From positions 1 through 9,775 of the forward strand of contig CAZLIC010000116.1 in the NCBI GenBank assembly GCA_964559535.1: DNA of 9,775 nt. Reading direction: 5' to 3'. Under the pieces are notes generated by a model, which did not search any database, was not told the DNA's origin, and saw nothing but the letters and a program-made list of their open reading frames with translations. The position numbers and the translations under genes are program-made. Position 1 is the first letter of the stretch. Every line of letters begins with the position of its first letter. The DNA is from CAZLIC01 sp964559535. Its GTDB lineage: Bacteria > Pseudomonadota > Alphaproteobacteria > Rhodobacterales > Rhodobacteraceae. Below are positions 1 to 5,799 of the stretch, piece after piece.

Positions 1-1556
1 TGCGCTTCTTCGCCTATGCCTGGGGCGAACTGAGTGAGCCCCTGGCCGATACCCAGATGGGCGCAGTGCAAAGGCTGGCCGCGCTGGGGTTCCAGACCAA
101 CCCGCTGACCGTGCTCTGCGACGGCCCCTTGGCGCTTCTGGCACATTGGCGCGCGATCGAGGCGCAGCGGGCGACGCTGGGCTATGACATCGACGGGGTG
201 GTGTACAAGGTGAACGACCTGTCGCTGCAACGGCGGCTGGGGTTCCGTTCGGCAACGCCCCGCTGGGCCGTGGCGCACAAGTTTCCGGCCGAGACGGCCT
301 GGACCGTGGTGGAAGGCATCGACATCCAGGTCGGCCGCACCGGCGCCCTGTCACCCGTGGCCCGGCTGCGGCCCGTCACCGTGGGGGGGGTCGTTGTCAG
401 CAACGCAACCCTGCACAACGAGGATTACATCGCCGGCCGCGATGCCCGCGGGGCACCCATCCGCGACGGCAAGGATATCCGAACGGGCGACTGGGTGCAG
501 GTGTACCGCGCGGGCGACGTGATTCCGAAGGTGGCGGATGTGGACCTTGCGCGCAGGCCCGCGGACGCGATGCCCTATGTCTTTCCGCACGAATGCCCCG
601 AGTGCCACAGCCACGCCGTGCGCGAAGAGGGTGATTCGGTGCGCCGCTGCACCGGCGGGCTGATCTGCCCCGCGCAGGCGGTGGAGCGGCTGAAGCACTT
701 CGTCAGCCGCGGTGCCTTTGACATCGAGGGGCTGGGGGCCAGGCAGATCGAGATGTTCTTTGCCGACAGCGCGCTTCCCGTGCGCGAACCGGCCGACATC
801 TTCACCCTGCCTGCAAGGGATGCGGCGAACCTGACAAAGCTGAAGAACCGCGACGGGTTCGGTGACAAATCGGTGGGCAACCTCTGGGCCGCGATTGATG
901 AACGCCGGCGCATCCCGCTGGCGCGGCTGGTCTTTGCGCTGGGTCTGCGGCATGTGGGCGAGGTGGCGGCGCAGGACCTTGCGCGCCATTATGGCAGTTG
1001 GGAGGCGCTGGTGGCGGCGGTGGACCTTGCCCGCCCGGCAGCCCTTGCCCATCGCGCCGCCGATGAGGCCGAGGCGCTGGAACGCACCGCCGCGACAAGC
1101 GAAAACCGCCGCGCCCGCATCAAGGAGGCGCGCGATGCCGCCCGCGCGCCGGTGCCGCCCGAGGCGCAGGCGGCCTGGACCGAGCTTGTCACCGGTGACG
1201 GCATCGGTCCGGTGCTGGCGCTGTCGCTGTCGGACGCGCTGGCCAACCCCGACGAACGCGCCAGCATCGACCGGCTGGTGACGCATCTGACCGTCCTGCC
1301 GCCCGAGGCGCGGGCCACGCAATCGCCCGTGGCAGGCAAGAGGGTGGTGTTCACCGGCACGCTGGTAAAGATGACCCGGGCCGAGGCCAAGGCGCGGGCC
1401 GAGGCACTGGGCGCCAAGGTGGCCGGGTCGGTCAGCGCGAAGACCGACTTGCTGGTGGCCGGCCCCGGCGCAGGGTCGAAGCTGAAGGAGGCCGAAAAGC
1501 TGGGGGTGAAGACCATCGACGAGGATGCCTGGCTGACGCTGATCGGCGACGCATGA
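1..1556 (+). CDS. ligA: NAD-dependent DNA ligase LigA, 3' part (5' end outside window)
   Basis: LigA seals nicks in duplex DNA, using NAD+ as adenylate donor, in replication and repair. The reading frame is open from the first full codon (base 3), so the gene starts upstream; the KxDG lysine and N-terminal Ia domain are missing. Visible in order: the end of the adenylation domain with DGVVYK (lysine at 207-209, matching E. coli K290) and AHKFPA (lysine at 279-281, matching K314); the OB fold with GRTGALSPVARL; a Cys4 zinc finger with cysteine codons at 594, 603, 648 and 666 in the E. coli spacing C-x2-C-x14-C-x5-C; helix-hairpin-helix repeats; and a C-terminal BRCT domain from about 1327. An Ala/Arg/Glu-rich stretch of about 50 residues (1023-1172) interrupts the HhH region compared with E. 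coli. The stop overlaps the recG start as ATGA. The family call is secure. Confidence 0.97.
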   Translation, partial: RFFAYAWGELSEPLADTQMGAVQRLAALGFQTNPLTVLCDGPLALLAHWRAIEAQRATLGYDIDGVVYKVNDLSLQRRLGFRSATPRWAVAHKFPAETAWTVVEGIDIQVGRTGALSPVARLRPVTVGGVVVSNATLHNEDYIAGRDARGAPIRDGKDIRTGDWVQVYRAGDVIPKVADVDLARRPADAMPYVFPHECPECHSHAVREEGDSVRRCTGGLICPAQAVERLKHFVSRGAFDIEGLGARQIEMFFADSALPVREPADIFTLPARDAANLTKLKNRDGFGDKSVGNLWAAIDERRRIPLARLVFALGLRHVGEVAAQDLARHYGSWEALVAAVDLARPAALAHRAADEAEALERTAATSENRRARIKEARDAARAPVPPEAQAAWTELVTGDGIGPVLALSLSDALANPDERASIDRLVTHLTVLPPEARATQSPVAGKRVVFTGTLVKMTRAEAKARAEALGAKVAGSVSAKTDLLVAGPGAGSKLKEAEKLGVKTIDEDAWLTLIGDA

Positions 1557-3637
1557 GCCGGCCGGAAATCCTGTTCCCCCTGTTTTCGGGCATCGAGACA
1601 ATTCCCGGTGTCGGCCCGAAGCTGGCCAGTGCCCTGCAGGCACTGGAGATCACGCGCCCCCGCGACCTGCTGTTCCTGTTGCCCGTCGCGGGCACCGACC
1701 GGACCCGCAGGGCCAGCCTGCGCGACATCACGCCCCCGGCCACGGTGACGGTCGAGGTGACGGTGGGCCAGCACCAGCCCGCCCGCAGCCGGGGCAAGCC
1801 TTACCGCGTGCTGGTGCGCGATGCGGCCACCGATTTCATGCTGGTGTTCTTCCACGCGCGGCCCGACTACCTGCGCGATCTTCTGCCCACCGGGCAGCGG
1901 CGGCTGGTCTCGGGCAAGGTCGAGCTGTTCGACGGCATGGCGCAGATGGTCCACCCCGACCATATCCTGCGGGTGGAAGAGGCCGCCGATCTGCCACCGT
2001 TCGAGCCGGTCTATCCGCTGACGGCCGGGGTCACGCAGCGCCAGATCGCACGCTTTGCCGAGGCCGCGCTGGCCCGCACTCCGCCCCTGGCCGAATGGAT
2101 CGACCCCGCGCTGAAGGTGCGCGAGGGTTGGCCCGACTGGCACGCCGCCGTCACTGCCGCCCATGCGCCGCAGAACCCTGCCGACCTTGCGCCCACGGCC
2201 CCCGCCCGGCAGCGGCTGGCCTATGACGAACTCATGGCGCACCAGCTGACGCTGGCGCTGGCGCGTCAGGCCATCCGCCGCGGCAAGGGCATCGCCTCGC
2301 TGGGCACCGGCACCCTGCAGGCGCGCGTGCTGGACAGCCTGCCCTATGCCCCCACCGGCGCGCAGCGCCGCGCCGTGGCGGAAATCGCCGCCGACATGGC
2401 CGCACCCCTGCGGATGAACCGCCTGCTGCAGGGCGACGTCGGGTCGGGCAAGACGCTGGTCGCCTTTTTGGCGCTGCTGGTGGCGGTGGAATCGGGCGGG
2501 CAGGGGGTGATGATGGCCCCCACCGAAATTCTCGCCCGCCAGCACCTGCAGGGGCTGGAACCCTTGGCCGCCGCCGCAGGCGTGCGCATGGTGCTGCTGA
2601 CGGGCCGCGACCGGGGGGCCGAGCGGGACCAGAAGCTGGCCGATCTGGCCGCGGGGCGGACCCATATCCTGGTGGGCACCCATGCGGTGTTCCAGAAGGA
2701 CGTGCTGTTCCATGACCTGCGACTGGCGGTGGTGGACGAACAGCACCGCTTCGGCGTGGCGCAGCGGATGGAACTGGGCGCCAAGGGAACTGCCACCGAC
2801 GTTCTGGTGATGACCGCCACCCCCATCCCGCGCAGCCTTGCGCTGGCCACCTATGGCGACATGGACGTGTCGGTGCTGGACGAAAAGCCGCCGGGACGAA
2901 AGCCGGTGAAGACGGTGCTGGTCGATGCTGACCGGATTGACGAGGTGGTGGCGCGGCTGTCCCGCGCGGTGGCCGAAGGGCGGCAGGCCTACTGGGTGTG
3001 CCCGCTGGTGGAAGAATCCGAGGTGGTGGATCTTGCCAGCGCCGAGGAACGGTTCAAGGCACTGCGCGCGGCCCTTGGCGACGTGGTGGGGCTGGTGCAC
3101 GGCCAGATGCCCCCCGCCGACAAGGACGCGGCGATGGCGCGCTTCGTCGCCGGGGATACCAAGGTGCTGGTGGCCACGACGGTGATCGAGGTGGGGGTGA
3201 ACGTGCCCAACGCCAGCATCATGGTTGTGGAACGGGCCGAATCCTTTGGCCTTGCGCAGTTGCACCAGTTGCGCGGCCGGGTGGGGCGGGGGGCGGCGGA
3301 ATCGACCTGCCTGATGCTGTACCATTCGCCCCTGGGCGAAACCGCCGCGCGGCGGCTGAAGACGCTGCGCGACACCGAAGACGGCTTCCGCATTGCCGAG
3401 GAAGACCTGGCGATGCGCGGCGCGGGTGATCTGATCGGCACCGCGCAGTCGGGCCTGCCGAAGTTCCGCGTGGCCGATCTGGAACGTCAGGCCAGGCTGA
3501 TGGCCATGGCGCAGGCCGACGCGCGGCTGCTGCTGGACCAGGACCCGAAGCTGGAAGGCGAACGCGGCCGGGCGGCGCGGGTTCTGCTGTGGCTCTTGGA
3601 ACAGGACCGGGCGATCCGGCTGATCTCGGTCGGATAG
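1553..3637 (+). CDS. recG: ATP-dependent DNA helicase RecG
   Basis: RecG is a superfamily 2 double-strand DNA translocase that regresses stalled forks and branch-migrates junctions and D-loops. At 694 residues it matches the usual family length and is complete. Visible: an N-terminal GVGPKLA helix-hairpin-helix-like motif; the OB-fold wedge that contacts the junction at about residues 64-137; Walker A GDVGSGKT at 294-301; a DEQH box at 395-398 followed by RFG; motif III TATP at 421-424; and motif VI QLRGRVGRG at 572-580, with the C-terminal translocation region after it. The start is the ATG overlapping the ligA stop (ATGA). No good Shine-Dalgarno sequence precedes it, so translation is probably coupled to ligA. 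No hairpin terminator follows recG; the next promoter-like elements begin within 20 bases of its stop. The identification is secure. Confidence 0.98.
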   Translation: MSRPEILFPLFSGIETIPGVGPKLASALQALEITRPRDLLFLLPVAGTDRTRRASLRDITPPATVTVEVTVGQHQPARSRGKPYRVLVRDAATDFMLVFFHARPDYLRDLLPTGQRRLVSGKVELFDGMAQMVHPDHILRVEEAADLPPFEPVYPLTAGVTQRQIARFAEAALARTPPLAEWIDPALKVREGWPDWHAAVTAAHAPQNPADLAPTAPARQRLAYDELMAHQLTLALARQAIRRGKGIASLGTGTLQARVLDSLPYAPTGAQRRAVAEIAADMAAPLRMNRLLQGDVGSGKTLVAFLALLVAVESGGQGVMMAPTEILARQHLQGLEPLAAAAGVRMVLLTGRDRGAERDQKLADLAAGRTHILVGTHAVFQKDVLFHDLRLAVVDEQHRFGVAQRMELGAKGTATDVLVMTATPIPRSLALATYGDMDVSVLDEKPPGRKPVKTVLVDADRIDEVVARLSRAVAEGRQAYWVCPLVEESEVVDLASAEERFKALRAALGDVVGLVHGQMPPADKDAAMARFVAGDTKVLVATTVIEVGVNVPNASIMVVERAESFGLAQLHQLRGRVGRGAAESTCLMLYHSPLGETAARRLKTLRDTEDGFRIAEEDLAMRGAGDLIGTAQSGLPKFRVADLERQARLMAMAQADARLLLDQDPKLEGERGRAARVLLWLLEQDRAIRLISVG

Positions 3638-3653
3638 CGGTTTGTTCGCGAAT

Positions 3654-3668
3654 GTTCTTACAAAGTTC
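3654..3668 (+). promoter_or_regulatory. Putative LexA (SOS) box, GTTC-N7-GTTC
   Basis: The sequence reads GTTCTTACAAAGTTC, an exact match to the GTTC-N7-GTTC direct repeat described as the LexA operator of Rhodobacter and other alphaproteobacteria. A third GTTC lies at 3644-3647, one base too close (N6) to extend the series. The box directly abuts a TTGACG -35 element at 3669, where bound repressor would block RNA polymerase. It is 17 bases after the recG stop and 56 bases before the start of the small gene. LexA control is inferred from the motif and its position. Confidence 0.7.
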
Positions 3669-3698
3669 TTGACGCACCGCTCGAATCATGAGAACAAG
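3669..3698 (+). promoter_or_regulatory. Putative sigma-70 promoter of the small SOS-box gene
   Basis: TTGACG at 3669-3674 is a 5/6 match to the -35 consensus. The -10 is poor: AACAAG at 3693-3698 (spacer 18) or CAAGAT at 3695-3700 (spacer 20), each 3/6. Either would start transcription near 3705, giving a leader of about 20 nt before the ATG at 3725. The -35 and its contact with the LexA-type box are the strong part; the exact start site is uncertain. Confidence 0.45.
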
Positions 3699-3726
3699 AT
3701 GGCAACACGAGGGTGGAGGTTGCCAT
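3699..3726 (+). repeat. Perfect 8-bp inverted repeat spanning the start codon of the small gene
   Basis: ATGGCAAC at 3699-3706 and GTTGCCAT at 3719-3726 are exact reverse complements separated by 12 bases. The right arm ends in the first two bases of the ATG at 3725, and the Shine-Dalgarno GGAGG (3715-3719) lies almost wholly in the loop. If transcription starts at or before 3699, the RNA hairpin would hold the start codon in its stem. If it starts near 3705, the left arm is mostly lost and the dyad could act only as DNA, for example as an operator. Confidence 0.6.
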
Positions 3727-3844
3727 GCTGCGCGGAATGAAATCGCTGATCGACCGGACCTCCGGCACCGTGCTGGATGATGCCATGGGCATCGTCGCGC
3801 TGTTCGCCATCCTTTTTGCCGGGTTGTCGCTGCCCGGCCTCTGA
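3725..3844 (+). CDS. 39-aa single-pass membrane peptide, putatively SOS-controlled
   Basis: I do not recognise a named family. The ATG follows a strong Shine-Dalgarno, GGAGG at 3715-3719, at a spacing of 5. The peptide has a basic, partly amphipathic N-terminus (R3, K6, R11), an acidic pair D18-D19, and a hydrophobic segment at about residues 20-36 long enough for one membrane helix; it ends Pro-Gly-Leu. By the positive-inside rule the N-terminus would be cytoplasmic. The gene has its own promoter-like region with a LexA-type box and its own strong terminator 72 bases after the stop, which argues for a real gene despite its length. Size, topology and apparent SOS control resemble Caulobacter SidA (a division inhibitor) or TisB (a membrane-acting toxin); this is analogy only. 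Upstream out-of-frame ATGs at 3688 and 3699 lack ribosome-binding sites. Confidence 0.72.
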   Translation: MLRGMKSLIDRTSGTVLDDAMGIVALFAILFAGLSLPGL

Positions 3845-3915
3845 CGGTTCTGCCTGCGGTCTGATGGGGTCCTGCGCCTGTCCCCGGCGCCTGTCCAACC
3901 CCCGACGCATCCTTG

Positions 3916-3948
3916 CCGCCGCCTTCCCTGCGAAGGCGGCGGTTTTTT
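3916..3948 (+). terminator. Strong Rho-independent terminator
   Basis: A perfect 11-bp GC-rich stem (CCGCCGCCTTC at 3916-3926 with GAAGGCGGCGG at 3932-3942) closes a 5-base loop and is followed by six T residues (3943-3948). The T tract is only on the + side, so it ends the transcript of the small gene, and any read-through from ligA-recG. It does not serve the minus-strand gene beyond it. Confidence 0.93.
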
Positions 3949-4045
3949 CCGCATGCCTTGCGTGGGACAACACTAAAAATGCGTTAACGCGCGCCCGCAA
4001 CCTATTGGAATCATTGAAACCACATCGCTGTCCCAGCGTGGGACA
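3949..4045. other. Non-coding interval with palindrome, repeated 10-mer and hairpin
   Basis: This 97-base stretch separates the + terminator from the 3' end of the convergent minus-strand gene and has no credible ORF. It is richer in A/T than its surroundings. It holds GCGTTAACGC, a perfect 10-bp palindrome (3981-3990), and two copies of GCGTGGGACA (3960-3969 and 4036-4045). TGTCCCA at 4029-4035 can pair with either copy. Confidence 0.55.
4029..4045 (-). terminator. Hairpin abutting the stop codon of the Fe-S scaffold gene
   Basis: TGTCCCA (4029-4035) and TGGGACA (4039-4045) form a 7-bp stem with a 3-base GCG loop, immediately after the minus-strand stop codon at 4046-4048. No T tract follows on the minus strand, so it is more likely an mRNA 3'-end stabiliser or a factor-dependent termination site than a classical intrinsic terminator. 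Confidence 0.4.
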
Positions 4046-4504
4046 TCAGCCCTGCGCCGCCGCCGCCCCGGCTTCCGCCACAGCCGCCGCCTCGGCCACC
4101 GCCTCGATCGCCAGCAGGATCGAGGCATGGCGGTTGCGGTACTCGCGCGCGGGCAGCAGCACTTCCCAACCGTCGAACGGCGCCGCGGGCACCGGCCCGC
4201 CGTCCTTCAGCATCGCCCGCAGCGCATCGCGCGCCGCCGCCAGTTCGGTCGCCGTACGCCCCAGCACCGCCCCGCCCACCACCGCCGCCGAGGCCTGCCC
4301 CAGCGCGCAGGCCTTCACGTCCTGCGCAAAGGCGGCCACCCGGCCATCCTGCATCACCACATCGGCGGTGACGGTCGACCCGCAAAGCGGCGACCGCTTG
4401 CGCACCGACCCCTGCGGTGCCGCCAGCCGCCCCAGATGCGGCACATCCGCCGCCAGTTCCAGGATCCGGCCCGAGTAAAGCTTGATCAGGTCGCTGTCGC
4501 TCAT
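4046..4504 (-). CDS. SufU/NifU-like iron-sulfur cluster assembly scaffold protein
   Basis: This 152-residue cytoplasmic protein has the IscU/SufU fold signature: an N-terminal helix reading LIKLYSGRILELA, PLCGSTVTAD with C41, and DVKACALGQAS with C66. Both cysteines fall at the same numbers as in B. subtilis SufU. Two of the usual metal or cluster ligands differ: the Asp two residues after the first cysteine is Ser43, and the third cysteine, expected in an R-x-R-C motif, is His126 in RNRHAS. Family members assemble or pass on Fe-S clusters, or act as zinc-dependent sulfur acceptors; which applies here cannot be read from sequence. The C-terminus is a low-complexity Ala/Glu/Val helix. I chose the ATG at 4504 because AGGGGAA (4514-4508) precedes it and the family N-terminus begins there; the upstream in-frame ATG at 4588 would enter hisI. 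It is divergent from hisI. Confidence 0.88.
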   Translation of the reverse strand: MSDSDLIKLYSGRILELAADVPHLGRLAAPQGSVRKRSPLCGSTVTADVVMQDGRVAAFAQDVKACALGQASAAVVGGAVLGRTATELAAARDALRAMLKDGGPVPAAPFDGWEVLLPAREYRNRHASILLAIEAVAEAAAVAEAGAAAAQG

Positions 4505-4526
4505 GGCTTCCCCTTTTCGCCCCTGG

Positions 4527-4554
4527 AAGATAAGCGCGAAGCCGCGCCTTGCAA
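4527..4554 (-). promoter_or_regulatory. Possible promoter for the Fe-S scaffold gene
   Basis: On the minus strand, TTGCAA (4554-4549, 4/6 to the -35 consensus) and TATCTT (4532-4527, 4/6 to the -10) are 16 bases apart, with the ATG 22 bases further on. The divergent gap to hisI is only 62 bases, so this promoter would overlap the hisI ribosome-binding site. I see no clear hisI promoter; it may lie inside the scaffold gene. Confidence 0.3.
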
Positions 4555-4558
4555 AGGA
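4553..4558 (+). promoter_or_regulatory. Ribosome-binding site deciding the hisI start
   Basis: AAAGGA lies 8 bases before the ATG at 4567 but only 2 before the ATG at 4561. The spacing favours 4567 as the main hisI start. A TTG at 4549 is also in frame but overlaps the site itself. Confidence 0.5.
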
Positions 4559-4566
4559 CCATGCCC

Positions 4567-4923
4567 ATGCCCTTCGACCCTGCGACACTACGGTATGATG
4601 CCAACGGCCAGATCCCCGCCATCGCGCAGGACCATGCCTCGGGCGAGGTGCTGATGTTCGCCTGGATGAACGCCGAAAGCATCGCCCGCACCTTGGCCAC
4701 CGGTCAGGTGACGTACTGGAGCCGCTCGCGCCAGTCCCTCTGGGCCAAGGGTGAAACCTCGGGGCATGTGCAACTGCTGGTCGAGATGCGCATCGACTGC
4801 GACCGCGACTGCCTGCTCATGCTGGTGGATCAGACCGGCCCCGCCTGCCACACCCACAGGCGCAGCTGCTTCTACACCGCGCTGCGCGACGGCCAGGAAG
4901 CCGAGATCCTGTCACCCATGTAG
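4567..4923 (+). CDS. hisI: Phosphoribosyl-AMP cyclohydrolase HisI
   Basis: HisI opens the purine ring of N1-(5'-phosphoribosyl)-AMP in histidine biosynthesis, in the cytoplasm. From the ATG at 4567 it has 118 residues, typical of the single-domain form without a fused HisE pyrophosphohydrolase. The signature runs through YWSRSRQSLWAKGETSGH (50-67). The metal centre is intact: D77, D79 and D81 of DCDRD for magnesium, and C78, C94 and C101 (in ACHTHRRSC) for zinc shared across the dimer interface. The ATG at 4561 would add two residues but is badly placed relative to AAAGGA. The gene is not beside other his genes here; it sits divergent from the Fe-S scaffold gene and convergent with gluQ. The identification is secure. 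Confidence 0.97.
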   Translation: MPFDPATLRYDANGQIPAIAQDHASGEVLMFAWMNAESIARTLATGQVTYWSRSRQSLWAKGETSGHVQLLVEMRIDCDRDCLLMLVDQTGPACHTHRRSCFYTALRDGQEAEILSPM

Positions 4924-4941
4924 GTCGGGGCTTGCCCCGAC
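4924..4941. terminator. Hairpin between the convergent hisI and gluQ genes
   Basis: GTCGGGG (4924-4930) and CCCCGAC (4935-4941) form a 7-bp GC-rich stem with a 4-base loop. It fills nearly all of the 21-base gap between the two stop codons. There is no T tract on either side, so termination in both directions would be weak or factor-dependent. It also sits where convergent transcripts would meet. Confidence 0.55.
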
Positions 4942-4944
4942 TCC

Positions 4945-5799
4945 CTACAACCCCACCATCCGCCGGATGTCCTCCGGCGTCGCCCCCTCGGCCCGGTACT
5001 TCGCCAGCGCGCGGGCATCGTCGCGCTTGGCCAGCCGTTTGCCCTGATCGTCGCGGATCAGGCGGTGGTGGTGGTATGTCGGGGTGGACAGGCCCAGCAG
5101 GCCTTGCAGCAGCACATGGATTTCGGTCGCCTCGAACAGGTCCATGCCCCGTGTGACCTCGGTAATCCCCTGCAGGGCATCGTCGACAACGACGCACAGA
5201 TGATAGGCCGCCGCCCCGATGTCGCGCCGCGCCAGCACGACATCGCCGACGCGGGCGGTCAGGTGGCCGGTTGACAGCCGGTGCACACCCGCGCGCTCGG
5301 GCCCGGTTTCAACAAAGCTCATCCTGTCCGGCGCCACCGCCTGCAGGGCGGCCGCCAGGTTCAGCCGGATCGCGTCGGTTGGCCTGCGGCTGGACATCGG
5401 GCGGTGGCGGCAGGTGCCGGGATAGACCGCGCCATCCGGGGGCAGGTGGGTGACGCCCTCTTGCGGCGCCGCCAGCGCCGCGTGGATGTCGGCCCGGGTG
5501 CAGCTGCAGGGGTAACACAGGCCCCGGTCGATCAGGGGCGTCAAGGCGGCAGCGTAGTGCCCCAGATGGTCGGATTGCCGCCGCACCGGTTCTTCCCAGG
5601 TGATGCCCAGCCAGTGCAGGTCATCGTAGATCGCGGCGTCATACTCTGGCCGCACCCTTGCGCGGTCGGTATCCTCGATGCGCAGCAGGAACCGGCCCCC
5701 GGCCGCCTTGGCACGGTCAAACCCCGTCAGCGCCGAAAACGCATGCCCCAGGTGCAACGGTCCAGTGGGCGAGGGGGCGAAGCGGGTTACGAAAGCCAT
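4945..5799 (-). CDS. gluQ: Glutamyl-Q tRNA(Asp) synthetase GluQ
   Basis: GluQRS activates glutamate and attaches it to the cyclopentene ring of queuosine at position 34 of tRNA-Asp. It is a GluRS paralogue without the anticodon-binding domain, and the 284 residues here agree with that (GluRS is about 470). Visible: FAPSPTGPLHLGHA at the N-terminus with the HIGH-type HLGH at 16-19; RIEDTDRAR at 40-48; zinc ligands in CSC (C98, C100) with Y126 and C130 in YPGTC; a Rossmann half including VVDDALQGITEVTRG; and a KMSKS-like KRLAKRD at 254-260. It is last in the minus-strand operon. The ATG lies 13 bases inside the trmFO 3' end and the nearest AAGG is about 13 bases upstream, so translation is probably coupled to trmFO. 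Full-length GluRS is excluded by the missing C-terminal half. Confidence 0.95.
   Translation of the reverse strand: MAFVTRFAPSPTGPLHLGHAFSALTGFDRAKAAGGRFLLRIEDTDRARVRPEYDAAIYDDLHWLGITWEEPVRRQSDHLGHYAAALTPLIDRGLCYPCSCTRADIHAALAAPQEGVTHLPPDGAVYPGTCRHRPMSSRRPTDAIRLNLAAALQAVAPDRMSFVETGPERAGVHRLSTGHLTARVGDVVLARRDIGAAAYHLCVVVDDALQGITEVTRGMDLFEATEIHVLLQGLLGLSTPTYHHHRLIRDDQGKRLAKRDDARALAKYRAEGATPEDIRRMVGL

Noticed and set aside
383..390. Run of eight G inside ligA as a phase-variation tract
   Set aside because: The frame is intact, the run encodes conserved OB-fold residues, and slippage would inactivate a gene normally essential. It is best seen as chance in GC-rich DNA.
989..3325. A very long open frame (778 codons) on the minus strand opposite ligA and recG
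   Set aside because: It is antisense to two unmistakable essential-type genes. Long antisense frames are expected in GC-rich coding DNA, and its translation is low-complexity His/Gly/Arg/Gln with no domain.
3688..3780. Alternative small ORFs starting at ATG 3688 or 3699
   Set aside because: They are in other frames, lack a ribosome-binding site, and overlap the better-supported ORF at 3725 with its GGAGG.
3777..4478. A 233-codon + strand frame spanning the terminator and the scaffold gene
   Set aside because: It runs through a strong terminator and then antisense to the scaffold gene, and its translation is Ala/Ser/Arg-rich with no motif.
4534..4547. GCGCG-AAGC-CGCGC dyad in the scaffold/hisI divergent gap as an operator
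   Set aside because: The stem is only 5 bp of pure G/C alternation, common by chance in this composition, and nothing else supports it.
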